Below, piece by piece: positions 37,664-46,480 of a DNA stretch of 64,000 bases. The notes beneath the pieces were generated by a model. The model was not told where the DNA came from, did not search any database, and worked only from the letters and a program-made list of their open reading frames with translations. A program made the position numbers and the translations under genes. Within the stretch, counting starts at the first letter, position 1; each line of letters opens with the position of its first letter. The stretch spans positions 806,001 to 870,000 of the forward strand of contig NZ_JACHMM010000001.1 in assembly GCF_014204975.1 (NCBI RefSeq), written 5' to 3'. Origin of the DNA: Jiangella mangrovi. Lineage in GTDB: Bacteria > Actinomycetota > Actinomycetes > Jiangellales > Jiangellaceae.

Positions 37664-37864
37664 ATGAGCATCGATGAACGGCTCGACCTGGAGTTCGCGT
37701 ACACCAGCTACGCCGACTCCTGCCGAGATCTCTACTCGCTGACGTACCGGTGCCGGCGGCCGCACGGCCACGACGGCGTGCACGCCGCCGGCTTCGGCAC
37801 GCACCGGGTGCGCTGGCAGCACGACCCGGACCACGGGCTCGACGCCCCGCCGGTCAACCCGTAG
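37664..37864 (+). CDS. Small hypothetical Cys/His-containing protein
   Basis: 66 residues, ATG 37664. Strong G/C third-position bias supports coding. The sequence has SCRDLYSLTYRCRRPHGHDGVHAAG, in which two cysteines and several histidines could bind a metal; otherwise no recognised family. It overlaps the convergent TetR gene by 11 bp. Ribosome site is weak, so expression may depend on a nearby promoter. Not named. Confidence 0.6.
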   Translation: MSIDERLDLEFAYTSYADSCRDLYSLTYRCRRPHGHDGVHAAGFGTHRVRWQHDPDHGLDAPPVNP

Positions 37865-38630
37865 CGGGCGCGCTCCCCTCGACCAGCACGGCCAGGCCGT
37901 CGAGCACGACCTTCAGGCCGAACTCGAACACGTCCTCGTAGCTGAACGTGAACGTGTCCTCGTGCAGCTTCGCCAGCGTCGGGAACCGCCCCGACTCCAT
38001 GACCTTGACGAGCACCGGCTCCTGCGCGGCCCAGAAGTCCTCCTCGGAGATGCCGGTGCGCTGCTCGGCCTGCAGCGCGTTGACCTGTGACCGCGCGACC
38101 GCGGACACGAAGCCGTCGACCACCGAGATCATGAGGACCAGCTGCGTGTCGTCGAGGCCGGTCGGTTTCAGCCGCCGCAGCATGGCGTCCATGCCGGCCA
38201 TGTTGTTGGGCCCGAGCAGCGGGCGCACCTGGTCGACCAGCGGGTACCAGGGGTGGGCGAGGCACAGCTGCCAGATGCCGCGGCCCATCTCGTCGAGCGC
38301 CGCACGCCAGTCGCCGGCGTCGGCCGGCTCGCCCGCGCCGCCCGCATCGTCCTCGTCCGGCCAGGCGACGTAGTCGAGCATGAGGTCGAGCAACTCGGCT
38401 TTGCCCGGCACGTACCGGTAGAGCGACATGGTGCCGACGCCCAGGTGCGCGGCCACCCGGCGCATCGAGAGCGCGGCCAGCCCCTCGGCGTCGGCCACCT
38501 CGACGGCGGCCTCGACGATGCGCTCGAGCGTGAGCCCGGGCTTCGGCCCGCGGGTCGGACGCTGCTGCATCCCCCACAGGAGCTCGAGGCTCTTCGAGAC
38601 GTCGCCGCCGCCACTGTAGTCGGTTGTCAT
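37854..38630 (-). CDS. TetR-family transcriptional regulator
   Basis: 258 residues from ATG 38630; GTG 38642 is an alternative and neither has a strong ribosome site. The helix-turn-helix is [20 protein letters not shown] with [19 protein letters not shown], followed by a TetR_C_1-like ligand domain ([34 protein letters not shown]). It is divergent from a DrrAB-like exporter; the palindrome at 38668-38687 is the likely operator, so it would repress the pump until its drug-like ligand binds. Confidence 0.9.
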   Translation of the reverse strand: MTTDYSGGGDVSKSLELLWGMQQRPTRGPKPGLTLERIVEAAVEVADAEGLAALSMRRVAAHLGVGTMSLYRYVPGKAELLDLMLDYVAWPDEDDAGGAGEPADAGDWRAALDEMGRGIWQLCLAHPWYPLVDQVRPLLGPNNMAGMDAMLRRLKPTGLDDTQLVLMISVVDGFVSAVARSQVNALQAEQRTGISEEDFWAAQEPVLVKVMESGRFPTLAKLHEDTFTFSYEDVFEFGLKVVLDGLAVLVEGSAPATG

Positions 38631-38667
38631 CAGGGGAAACACTAGTCCGCGAATGAACTGCGCAGGG

Positions 38668-38687
38668 TGTACGCTTCAATGCGTACA
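38668..38687. promoter_or_regulatory. TetR operator candidate TGTACGC-N6-GCGTACA
   Basis: A perfect 7-bp inverted repeat with a 6-bp spacer lies between the divergent TetR gene and the ABC exporter, about 30 bp upstream of the ATPase start. Symmetry, size and place are typical of a TetR-family site; a further GTAC follows at 38690. Confidence 0.55.
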
Positions 38688-38716
38688 ACGTACCCGGTTC
38701 AGCGGAAGGGACTCCC

Positions 38717-39685
38717 TTGAGCGCCTCCAGCCACGCGATCCTCGCCCAGGGACTGCAGAAGAGATACGGCGAGAAACACGCCCTCGACGGGTTCGACCTG
38801 GCCGTGCCGCAGGGCACGGTCTACGGCCTGCTGGGCCCCAACGGCGCCGGCAAGACCACCGCCGTGCGCATCCTGGCCACGCTGGTCCGGCTCGACGGCG
38901 GCCGCGCCGAGGTCGCCGGCTTCGACGTCACCCGCGACGCGCGCAAGGTGCGCCGGCGCATCGGCTTCACCGGCCAGTTCACCGCGGTCGACGAGATCCT
39001 CACCGGCCGGCAGAACCTGCGCATGTTCGGCCGGCTGTTCCACCTGAGCCCGGCGCGCGCGGCCGCCCGCGCCGACGAGTTGCTCGAGCGGTTCGACCTC
39101 ACCGACGCGGCGGACAAGGGCACCAAGGAGTACAGCGGCGGTATGCGGCGCCGGCTCGACCTCGCCGCCAGCATGATCCTCGCCCCGTCGGTGCTGTTCC
39201 TCGACGAGCCGACGACGGGGCTCGACCCGCGGGGCCGCAGCGAGGTGTGGACCGCCGTCCGGTCGCTCGTGGCCGGCGGCACGACGGTGCTGCTCACCAC
39301 GCAGTACCTCGACGAGGCCGACCAGCTGGCCGAGCGGGTCGCCGTCATCGACCACGGCCGGGTGATCGCCGACGACACCCCGGCGGCGCTCAAGCGGCGC
39401 ATCGGCGGCGACCAGCTCGAGGTCGTCCTCGACGAGGCGGTCGACCTGCCGGTGGCCGTCCAGACCGTCGCGAAGGTCGCGGCCGGCGAGCCGGAGGTCG
39501 ACGAGGAGAACCGGCGTGTGACGGCCGCCGTCGACCAGCGGGTCAGCGCGCTCACCGAGGTCGCGCGCACCCTGCAGGACGAGGGCATCGGCGTCGAGGA
39601 CATCGGGCTGCGCCGGCCCACGCTCGACGAGGTGTTCCTCCGCCTCACGGGTCACAAGACGGAGAAGACGGAGGTTCCGGCATGA
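38717..39685 (+). CDS. ABC exporter ATPase, DrrA-like (daunorubicin resistance type)
   Basis: 322 residues from TTG 38717 (GGAAGGGA upstream). Walker [10 protein letters not shown] (40-48), Q-loop [14 protein letters not shown], signature [10 protein letters not shown] (139-148), Walker [14 protein letters not shown] and the H-loop [12 protein letters not shown] are intact. The extra C-terminal about 90 residues, ending [17 protein letters not shown], are characteristic of the DrrA group. It energises the membrane partner that follows with an ATGA overlap. Probably exports a hydrophobic antibiotic or lipid under TetR control. Confidence 0.93.
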   Translation: MSASSHAILAQGLQKRYGEKHALDGFDLAVPQGTVYGLLGPNGAGKTTAVRILATLVRLDGGRAEVAGFDVTRDARKVRRRIGFTGQFTAVDEILTGRQNLRMFGRLFHLSPARAAARADELLERFDLTDAADKGTKEYSGGMRRRLDLAASMILAPSVLFLDEPTTGLDPRGRSEVWTAVRSLVAGGTTVLLTTQYLDEADQLAERVAVIDHGRVIADDTPAALKRRIGGDQLEVVLDEAVDLPVAVQTVAKVAAGEPEVDEENRRVTAAVDQRVSALTEVARTLQDEGIGVEDIGLRRPTLDEVFLRLTGHKTEKTEVPA

Positions 39686-40500
39686 GCACCACCACCCTGG
39701 ATGCCCCCGAGCGGCGGATGTACTGGGCGATGACCGACGGCTGGACCGTCGCCCGGCGCACGCTGACCCACCTGGTCCGCCAGCCCGCCAACATCGCCTG
39801 GCAGCTCGGCTTCCCGATCGTGTCGGTGCTCCTGTTCGGGTACGTGTTCGGCAGCGCGATGAGCGTGCCGGGCGGCGGCGACTACCGCGAGTACCTCATG
39901 CCCGGCATGTTCGGCATGACCATGGCGATGGGCTTCATGAACACCGCCTACGCCGTCGTGCTCGACACCACGAAGGGCGTCACCGACCGGTTCCGCTCGA
40001 TGCCCATGGCGCCGTCGGCCTCGGTGACCGGACGTGGGCTGGCCGACATCGTCAGCGCCACGCTGGACCTGGCGGTGCTGGCGGTGACGGCGCTGGTCAT
40101 CGGCTGGCGCTCGGACGGCGGGTTCTGGGCGACGCTGGCGGCGTTCGCGCTGCTGCTGTGGCTGCGGTTCGCGCTGATCTGGATCGGCATCTGGATCGGG
40201 CTGCTGACGCCGAACGAGGAGGCGGCCGGCAGCCTGTTCGCCGTCGCGTTCCCGTTCGCGATGATCTCCAGCGTGTTCGTGGCCCCGTCGCAGATGCCGG
40301 ACTGGCTGGGCGCGATCGCGGCGTGGAACCCGGTGTCGTCGACGGTGACGGCGGCGCGCGAGCTGTTCGGCAACCCGGTGGCGCTCGGCGACAGCTGGAT
40401 CGAGCAGAACGCCATGGCGGCGGCGATCGTGTGGCCGCTGGTGCTGACGCTGGTGTTCGTGCCGCTGGCGGTCCGGAGGTTCCAGCGACTCAGCCGGTGA
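39682..40500 (+). CDS. ABC-2 type exporter permease, DrrB-like
   Basis: 272-residue membrane subunit with six helices (about 38-60, 75-95, 118-140, 150-172, 180-200 and 240-262). The pattern [42 protein letters not shown] is the standard DrrB-like second helix and cytoplasmic loop, and [18 protein letters not shown] follows. Its ATG overlaps the ATPase stop. Two DrrA and two DrrB subunits would form the pump in the cell membrane. Confidence 0.92.
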   Translation: MSTTTLDAPERRMYWAMTDGWTVARRTLTHLVRQPANIAWQLGFPIVSVLLFGYVFGSAMSVPGGGDYREYLMPGMFGMTMAMGFMNTAYAVVLDTTKGVTDRFRSMPMAPSASVTGRGLADIVSATLDLAVLAVTALVIGWRSDGGFWATLAAFALLLWLRFALIWIGIWIGLLTPNEEAAGSLFAVAFPFAMISSVFVAPSQMPDWLGAIAAWNPVSSTVTAARELFGNPVALGDSWIEQNAMAAAIVWPLVLTLVFVPLAVRRFQRLSR

Positions 40501-40601
40501 CACGGTGTGAAAATTGAAGCGGGGCGAAGGGTAGCGAACTGTGACAAGGGCGGCCACTATGTGGCGTACAACGTCATATAGTCCTGCCCCGGGAGTGGCT
40601 C

Positions 40602-42992
40602 ATGGCCCCGCAGACCCCCCGCCCCCGCCGTCGGCTGGCCTGGTTGGCAGCCCTGCCCCTGCTCTTGGCCGGGCTGCCACTGGCCGCCGGCGCCGAGCCC
40701 GATCCCGACGACACCCCAGTGCCGCTCTCGGCCGTCGACTCCGCCGGCCAGGCCACTGACATCGTCGAGGTCACCGTCGCCGACCAGGACGCCGTCGTCG
40801 GCCTCATCGAGGCCGGCGCGGACGTCACCGAGTACACCCGTCCCACCGAGGGCGGCCTCGTCGTCCACGTCGTCGCCACCCCGGCCGAGCAGGCGGCGCT
40901 GCGCGACCTCGGCTACGCCGTCGGCGAGGTCGTGGTCAGCGCCGCCGACACCGCCGCCGTCGTCGCCGAACGCAACGCGGCCGTCCGCCGGGCGAACCAG
41001 GTGCTCGCCCGCCAGGCGGAGACGCTGACCCCGCTGCGCGCCGAGTGGTTCGAGAGCGTCGGCGGCCACACCTACATCGGAGTGGAGGTGAAGAGCTCAC
41101 TCGGCGCCCCCGCCGTGCTGACCGTGAGCTACGACGGCCAGAGCGTCACGATGGACGAGTTCGTCGACGCGGGCCAGTACATCTACCACACGTTCAACGC
41201 GCCGGTCCCGGTCGACGACGTCCCCGCCGAGGTCACCATCACCAGCAGCGGCGGCGGCTCGATCACCGTCCCCGTCGTCGAGTGGCTCGGCGACCCGCGG
41301 CCGGACCCCGGCCCGCACTACGCGACCGGCTTCGTCGACCACTACATGGACCCGACCGAGCTGTACGACCGGATCGAGGCGCTGGCCGCCGAGTTCCCGG
41401 AGCTCACCGAGATCATCGAGCTGCCGTACCAGTCCAACGGCTACCGCCGGAAGGCGCAGGCCATGATCGGCAGCGGCGCGACGGCGTTCTACGTGACGTC
41501 GCGCGCCTGGGGTCACGAGGGCGGCAACGACCTGCGACTGGAGTCGGCGAACCCGGGCGTGGCGAACAGCCCGCTCTCGGTCGCCGTCGACGGCGGCACC
41601 GTCCGGGTCTCGCTGGCCACCGACGCGGCCGGCGCGCCCAGCAGCACCGCGGCGCAGGTCGTCGCGGCCCTCAACGCCTCGCCGGCGGCCTCGGCGCTGC
41701 TGACGGCGTCGACCTACCGCCTGACGGGCGGCACCGGTGTCGCCGTCGCCGGTGCGCAGGACCTTACCGACGGCCTGGACGCCCCGGCACACATCTCGCG
41801 CGAGCCCTGGACGCTCCGGGCCATCCGCATCGGCAGCGACCGCGACGGATCGAAGACCGGCGTGTTCGCCTACAGCCAGGAGCACGCCCGCGAGTGGGTG
41901 ACGCCGCTGGTCGCGGTCGAGACGGCCGAGCGGCTGCTGCGCAACTACGCCACCGACGCCGAGACGAAGAAGCTGGTCGACGACCTCGACATCTTCATCG
42001 TGCCGTCGGTCAACCCCGACGGCGGCCACTTCTCCTTCTACGACCGCGCGGGTCAGCGGCGCAACATGACCAACCACTGCGGCCCCGAGGACTCCGACCC
42101 CGCCCGCGCCGCCAGCAGTTGGGGCGTCGACCTGAACCGCAACTTCAGCGTCGGGTCGCGGTTCGACGGCTACAGCGGCGCGTCCGCGTCGTGCATCAGC
42201 GACACCTACTCCGGGCCGGCCGAGCTGTCCGAGCCGGAGGCGCGCAACGAGGTGTGGCTCACCGAGGAGTACCCGAACATCAAGTTCGCGATGAACGTGC
42301 ACTCCTACGGCGGCTACTTCATGTGGCCGCCCGGGGCGTACGTCGCCAACGGCCGCATTCCGCTGCCCCGCCCGACCCTGGGCGAGGAGAACTACTTCTG
42401 GGCCGCGTCCAGCCACATCCTGTCCGCCGTGCAGGACTGGCGCGGCACGGCGGTCTGGCCCGGCCGCACCGGCCCGGTGAGCGACGTGCTGTACTCGGCG
42501 GCCGGCAACTCCGCCGACGAGCACTGGTACAACCGGGGCATCTTCGGCTGGGACTTCGAGGTCGGCGCGGACCTGTGGGACCCGGTCGAGCAGGAGTGGG
42601 ACCAGCAGGGCTTCCAGCCGCCGTTCGCCGAGGGCTACGAGCAGGCCATGGAGTTCTCCAACGGCCTCGTCGGCATGCTCGAGGTCGCCCGCGCCTACCA
42701 GAACGACCGCCGCCCGCCGCGCACGATGCTGGAGCTCACCGACGAGGGCGTCACGTTCGAGTCGACCGAGCCGGTCACCATCCACTACACGCTCGACGGC
42801 AGCCGCCCGACGTACGCGTCGCCGCGGGTGGAGTCGGCCGGGCTGCGTGAGGACGCGGCGCCCATCCCGGTGAGCGCCGGGTCGACGCGGGTGCACTGGT
42901 TCTCCGTCGACGTCGCCGGCAACGTCGAGAACCGGTACGACCCGGTCCGCGGCGGCTCGAACTACCGGAAGGAGACCGTCGTGGTCGACTGA
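40602..42992 (+). CDS. Secreted M14 zinc carboxypeptidase with inserted domain and C-terminal chitobiase-like domain
   Basis: 796 residues with an Arg-rich signal peptide (MAPQTPRPRRRLAWLAALPLL..., cleavage near residue 31). Residues 45-240 look like a propeptide/beta-sandwich region. The M14 catalytic domain runs about 245-690: zinc ligands His428 and Glu431 in SQEHAREWV, arginines in DLNRNFSVG, His567 in NVHSYGGYF and catalytic Glu653 in WDFEVGAD. An unusual 115-residue insertion (about 290-405) separates the first strands from the zinc motif. The end, with TIHYTLDGSRPTY, resembles a chitobiase/beta-hexosaminidase C-terminal domain. Secreted protease acting outside the cell. Confidence 0.9.
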   Translation: MAPQTPRPRRRLAWLAALPLLLAGLPLAAGAEPDPDDTPVPLSAVDSAGQATDIVEVTVADQDAVVGLIEAGADVTEYTRPTEGGLVVHVVATPAEQAALRDLGYAVGEVVVSAADTAAVVAERNAAVRRANQVLARQAETLTPLRAEWFESVGGHTYIGVEVKSSLGAPAVLTVSYDGQSVTMDEFVDAGQYIYHTFNAPVPVDDVPAEVTITSSGGGSITVPVVEWLGDPRPDPGPHYATGFVDHYMDPTELYDRIEALAAEFPELTEIIELPYQSNGYRRKAQAMIGSGATAFYVTSRAWGHEGGNDLRLESANPGVANSPLSVAVDGGTVRVSLATDAAGAPSSTAAQVVAALNASPAASALLTASTYRLTGGTGVAVAGAQDLTDGLDAPAHISREPWTLRAIRIGSDRDGSKTGVFAYSQEHAREWVTPLVAVETAERLLRNYATDAETKKLVDDLDIFIVPSVNPDGGHFSFYDRAGQRRNMTNHCGPEDSDPARAASSWGVDLNRNFSVGSRFDGYSGASASCISDTYSGPAELSEPEARNEVWLTEEYPNIKFAMNVHSYGGYFMWPPGAYVANGRIPLPRPTLGEENYFWAASSHILSAVQDWRGTAVWPGRTGPVSDVLYSAAGNSADEHWYNRGIFGWDFEVGADLWDPVEQEWDQQGFQPPFAEGYEQAMEFSNGLVGMLEVARAYQNDRRPPRTMLELTDEGVTFESTEPVTIHYTLDGSRPTYASPRVESAGLREDAAPIPVSAGSTRVHWFSVDVAGNVENRYDPVRGGSNYRKETVVVD

Positions 42993-43014
42993 CCCGGCCC
43001 GTCCTCGCACAAGG

Positions 43015-43048
43015 GGACGCCCCCGGCGCCGCGGTGCCGGGGGCGTCC
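43015..43048. terminator. Strong intrinsic terminator between convergent genes
   Basis: GGACGCCCCCGGC (43015-43027) pairs perfectly with GCCGGGGGCGTCC (43036-43048) over 13 bp with an 8-nt loop, followed by TTCTGT. It lies between the M14 gene stop (42992) and the LPXTG gene stop (43064), so it can serve both strands. Confidence 0.75.
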
Positions 43049-43063
43049 TTCTGTGTGGTGCGA

Positions 43064-44173
43064 TCAGCTGGTCAGGCGCTGACGGTAGCGAGCGACCAGA
43101 GCCGCTCCCCCGCCCAGCGCCAGCAGGGCCGCGCCGGCCCAGAGCAGCGAGCCCCCGGCACCGGTGTCGGGCAGCTCGTCACCGTCGCCGTCACCGGTGC
43201 CGTCGTCGCCACCGGAGCCGTCATCGCCACCGGAGCCGTCATCGTCGCCCGACGGGGACGGGCTCGGGCTCGCACTCGGGCTCGGGCTCGGGCTGGGCGT
43301 GCCGCCGTCGTCGGCCCCGGTCTCGGTGCCGCCGTCGTCAGTGCCGGACTCGCCGCCGTCGTCGGTGCCGTCGTCGTCGCCGGAGCAGCCGGTCGGCTCC
43401 TCCGCCGTCAGGACCCAGCCGTGGACCAGGACGGTGTCGTCGGCCGCCAGCCAGGCCATGACCTCGTGGTCGCCGGGCGCCGCGTCGTACTCGCCGGCGT
43501 CCACGGGGGCGTCTTCGAGGGTGTACGCGTAGCCGGCCGCTGCCGGGATCGTGAGCGTGCCGACCGGATCCTCGCACGTCGGCTGCACGAGGGTGGGCTC
43601 GACCGGGGGGACGAAGATCACCGGCTCGCCACCGACCCTGAGGTCGCTGAAGCGGACGGTGCCCTCGACGCCGCCGTTGCTGGTGTCGTAGACCAGCCCC
43701 AGGTGGCCGATGGTGCCGTCGGCCGCAGCCGTGAGCGAGAGCGTGCCGGAGGTGCTGCCGTCGTCCGGCGCAGCGTCATGTGCCAGGGGCGCCGCACCGA
43801 CCACGGCGAAGAGCCGGACCGCGCCCGCGGCCGGGTCGGCGCCACCGACCAGCTCGTACTGCACGCTGATCTCGGCGCCGGCGGTGACGGCCGCGCCGAG
43901 GTTCGTCGTCTCGGCGGACGTGCCGAGCGAGGCGCCTTCGACGTCAGCGGACCAGATCAGGTCCACCGAAGTCGCCCCGGTGAACTCGGAGAGTTCGGAG
44001 TCGTGTTCCAGCCCGGGCGCCCAGACGGTGCCCGGGCCGGTGTCGAGTGTCTTCCATGGAGCGGTCGCGAGGATGAAGCCCTCGCCCGCCGTGTCCTCAG
44101 CGAATGCCGCCGGTGCCAGCCCCCCGATGGAGAGGGCCACCGCACCGACCGCCGCACCGATGAGCTTGCGCAC
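43064..44173 (-). CDS. LPXTG-anchored cell-surface protein
   Basis: 369 residues from GTG 44173 with GAAAGGA upstream. Signal peptide VRKLIGAAVGAVALSIGGL ends near AFA-ED. The body (30-250) contains beta-sandwich-like segments; a long Asp/Gly/Ser/Thr/Pro-rich spacer (about 255-332) with repeated DDG and SPSPS follows, then the sorting signal LPDTG (334-338), a membrane helix and a basic tail RYRQRLTS. A sortase would link it to peptidoglycan; none is in the window. Function of the exposed domain unknown. Confidence 0.8.
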   Translation of the reverse strand: MRKLIGAAVGAVALSIGGLAPAAFAEDTAGEGFILATAPWKTLDTGPGTVWAPGLEHDSELSEFTGATSVDLIWSADVEGASLGTSAETTNLGAAVTAGAEISVQYELVGGADPAAGAVRLFAVVGAAPLAHDAAPDDGSTSGTLSLTAAADGTIGHLGLVYDTSNGGVEGTVRFSDLRVGGEPVIFVPPVEPTLVQPTCEDPVGTLTIPAAAGYAYTLEDAPVDAGEYDAAPGDHEVMAWLAADDTVLVHGWVLTAEEPTGCSGDDDGTDDGGESGTDDGGTETGADDGGTPSPSPSPSASPSPSPSGDDDGSGGDDGSGGDDGTGDGDGDELPDTGAGGSLLWAGAALLALGGGAALVARYRQRLTS

Positions 44174-44370
44174 GGTCGATCCTTTCGTTGGCCGGACGGC
44201 GGCAGCTGCCTGCCGCCGACGCGCGGGACCGTAGCGCACATTCGGCCAATGTATGGTGAAAGTCACATGAGAGAACGATCATGAGGGGTTTCACCTTCGG
44301 GACCCAGGGTGCATACCGGCTCGTCGTGCGGTCGTAGGATTCAGGACGTCGTTGACCGGATCGGGCACTG

Positions 44371-44922
44371 GTGGGGGCCAGCATCGACGTTCTCTTCGTC
44401 TGCACGGCCGGCCGCTGCCGCTCACCCATCGCCGCCGCCATGCTCGACGCCTACGCGCCGCGGGCCGGGTCGCCGCTCGCCGGCCGGTCCGGCGCGCTGG
44501 TGGGCGCGCACGGGTCGGTGCCGCCGGTGGGCATCACCGTCATGCGCGAGCGCGGCCTCGAGCTCGGCGGGCACCGCAGCCTGCCCGTCACCGCCGCGTC
44601 GGTCGCGTCGGCGGCGCTCGTGCTGGGCATGGAGCGCGAGCACGTCCGCGCCGTCGTCGGCGAGCACCCGGACGCCTGGGTGAAGACGTTCACGCTCAAG
44701 GACTTCGTGCGCCGCGTCGAGAAGGCCGCGCCCCGCGGCCGGCACCAGCGCTTCACCGACTGGCTCGAGCAGATCGGCGAGGGCCGCACCCGCGACGACG
44801 TCGCCGGCGAGAGCCCCGAGGACGACATCGTCGACCCCTACGGCCAGCGGGCCTCGGTCTGGCGGGAGGTCGTGGACGAGATGGACGACCTGGTCCGCCG
44901 ACTCATCCCGAACGTCGGCTGA
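44371..44922 (+). CDS. Low-molecular-weight protein tyrosine phosphatase family protein
   Basis: 183 residues from GTG 44371. The phosphate loop CTAGRCRS (Cys11 to Arg17) fits CX5R, and the general acid is in DDIVDPYG. The family dephosphorylates phosphotyrosine, in envelope loci usually to regulate polysaccharide polymerase/co-polymerase proteins. It converges with the HprK-like gene by 20 bp. No tyrosine kinase is visible in the window, although two Wzz-like proteins are; a kinase or phosphatase partner may be elsewhere. Confidence 0.9.
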   Translation: MGASIDVLFVCTAGRCRSPIAAAMLDAYAPRAGSPLAGRSGALVGAHGSVPPVGITVMRERGLELGGHRSLPVTAASVASAALVLGMEREHVRAVVGEHPDAWVKTFTLKDFVRRVEKAAPRGRHQRFTDWLEQIGEGRTRDDVAGESPEDDIVDPYGQRASVWREVVDEMDDLVRRLIPNVG

Positions 44923-45589
44923 GCAGGTCGCGCACCGCGTCGGCGCCCTCGTCGAGGCCGGACACCTCGAGCCGCCAGCCGCGCGCGCCCCTGGCGAGCG
45001 CCGCCGCGGCCGCCCAGGCGCCGGCCCCCAGGCGGTAGTGGTTGAACCCGGCCCTCAGCACCTGGGCCAGCACCTCTCCGGCCGGCCGCGGCACCAGCCG
45101 GGTCTGCGGGGCGCCGCGGCGCAGCTCGACGACGTGGGCCACCGGGAGCGTGGCCGCGACGGCGGTGGCGCCGAGGCGGTCGCAGGGCACCGCCGCCTTC
45201 GTGGCGTGCGCGGCGGTGGCCAGGGCGGTGCCGGGTCCGACGGGGCCGAGGCCCAGCGCGCCCTGTGCCCAGGCGGTCAGCATGAGCGGCCTGGCCCACC
45301 CGGTGACGCACCCGGTGTCCGTCTCGACGGCGACCAGCTCGTCGCTCAGGTAGTCGAACCCGCGGCGCAGGCACGCGGCGACCATGGTGCTCTTCCCCGT
45401 GCCGGACTCGCCGGGGAACAGGACCGCCCGCCCGTCGCGGGCGACCGCGCCGGCGTGCAGCAGCAGCCGCGGCGACCGCTCGATGGCCACCAGGGCGGCC
45501 GCGGCGTAGAGCTCCTCGGCCGGGGCGCCGTCGGGCGCGGACACCTCGACGGGAACGCCGACGACGTCCAGCACGAGCCGCTCGGTCAT
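44903..45589 (-). CDS. HPr kinase-like (HprK-related) P-loop protein
   Basis: 228 residues from ATG 45589. The core resembles the C-terminal half of HPr kinase/phosphorylase: RSPRLLLHAGAVARDGRAVLFPGESGTGKSTMVAACLRRGFDYLSDELVAV includes the His (His45), the Walker A GESGTGKST (60-68) and the downstream SDE acidic residues. The HPr-recognition N-terminal domain of true HprK is absent. It overlaps the PqqD-like gene by ATGA. Such HprK-like/PqqD/nucleotidyltransferase groups occur in envelope glycan and RiPP loci, with unknown substrate; a lasso-peptide kinase is the alternative. Confidence 0.75.
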   Translation of the reverse strand: MTERLVLDVVGVPVEVSAPDGAPAEELYAAAALVAIERSPRLLLHAGAVARDGRAVLFPGESGTGKSTMVAACLRRGFDYLSDELVAVETDTGCVTGWARPLMLTAWAQGALGLGPVGPGTALATAAHATKAAVPCDRLGATAVAATLPVAHVVELRRGAPQTRLVPRPAGEVLAQVLRAGFNHYRLGAGAWAAAAALARGARGWRLEVSGLDEGADAVRDLLSRRSG

Positions 45590-45873
45590 CCCGGCGACGG
45601 GAGGTCGACGACGTGGTGGGCGGCGAGCTGCGCGAGGGCGGCCTCGACGCCGCCGCGGACGTCGTCGGGACCGGCGCCGTAGGAGCTGGCGAGGAGCCGG
45701 ACGATGTCGTCGGCGGTGCGCTCGCCGTCGACCAGGCGCCAGACGTCGCCGGCGGTCTCGTTGAGGACGAGGGCCGTCTGCGTGGGCTCGTGGAAGAGGG
45801 TGACCTCGCCGTCGATGTCCATCTCGCGGACCGCGGGCGCGGGGACCGGCGCAGATCGAGTCACGGGCGCCAT
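45586..45873 (-). CDS. PqqD-like peptide-recognition protein
   Basis: 95 residues. The small winged-helix PqqD/RRE-like domain is seen in VREMDIDGEVTLFHEPTQTALVLNETAGDVWRLVDGERTADDIVRLLA, with the family pattern LNxTAxxVW. Members bind a leader peptide and present it to a modifying enzyme. It is the first gene of the pair with the HprK-like protein, divergent from the small Tat/LPxTG protein at 45985, whose N-terminus is a plausible peptide for recognition. No radical-SAM, transglutaminase or cyclase is nearby. Confidence 0.75.
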   Translation of the reverse strand: MAPVTRSAPVPAPAVREMDIDGEVTLFHEPTQTALVLNETAGDVWRLVDGERTADDIVRLLASSYGAGPDDVRGGVEAALAQLAAHHVVDLPSPG

Positions 45874-45984
45874 CGTAACGACCTCGTGACCGCTCTCTGT
45901 ACCTTCGACAAGACAGATCGGTCATTTGGCCGGTATCATCCTGGCCAGTCGCACGGGGGGCGTGCGCACCGAGAGGCGTTGCTG

Positions 45985-46446
45985 ATGCAGCAGAACCAGT
46001 CCACCGGCCTGAACCGCCGTCAGATGCTGGCCAAGGGGGCCGCGCTCGGCGGTGTCGTCTGGGCCGCTCCGACCGTCACCGCCATCACGTTGTCCCAGGC
46101 CAACGCGGCCGTGCCCAGCGGTCCGCCGCCGGAGCCGTCCGAGCCGCCGAAGCCGCCGGAGACCCCGCCGGAGAAGCCTCCGACGCAGCCTCCCACCACG
46201 CCGCCCGACGACCACACGCCGGAGCCGAGCCCGCCCGCCGAGACGCCGGCTCCCAAGCCGCCGCCCGGCGACGACGAGGACGTTCCCGTGGGTGGCCCGG
46301 AGCTGCCGAACACCGGCCCGGGCGACGTCGCCCGCACGGTGGCGGTCGGCGGCCTGCTCGCGGCGGCCGGCGCCTCAGCCGTCTACGTCGCGTCCAAGGA
46401 CGGCCAGCAGTCCGCCGACGAGCCCGGGCAGGGGACCCCGGCCTAG
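45985..46446 (+). CDS. Small Tat-exported, proline-rich LPxTG surface protein
   Basis: 153 residues. The N-terminus has a twin-arginine signal (LNRRQMLAKG, Arg11-Arg12) with hydrophobic stretch GGVVWAAPTVTAITL to about residue 40. Residues 43-105 are nearly all Pro/Glu/Ser/Thr, lacking folded structure. The sorting signal LPNTG (107-111), a membrane helix (114-137) and a short tail follow. Tat export of an unfolded, sortase-anchored peptide is odd. It sits between the divergent PqqD/HprK pair and the glycan genes, so it may be their modified or glycosylated target; this is inference. Confidence 0.75.
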   Translation: MQQNQSTGLNRRQMLAKGAALGGVVWAAPTVTAITLSQANAAVPSGPPPEPSEPPKPPETPPEKPPTQPPTTPPDDHTPEPSPPAETPAPKPPPGDDEDVPVGGPELPNTGPGDVARTVAVGGLLAAAGASAVYVASKDGQQSADEPGQGTPA

Positions 46447-46480
46447 CTCGGCGCACTGAGACCAAAGGCCTGGGGGGGTC

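Noticed and set aside
43200-43330. Plus-strand gene rich in Ser/Pro
   Set aside because: It is the mirror of the Asp/Gly/Ser-rich spacer of the LPXTG protein on the minus strand.
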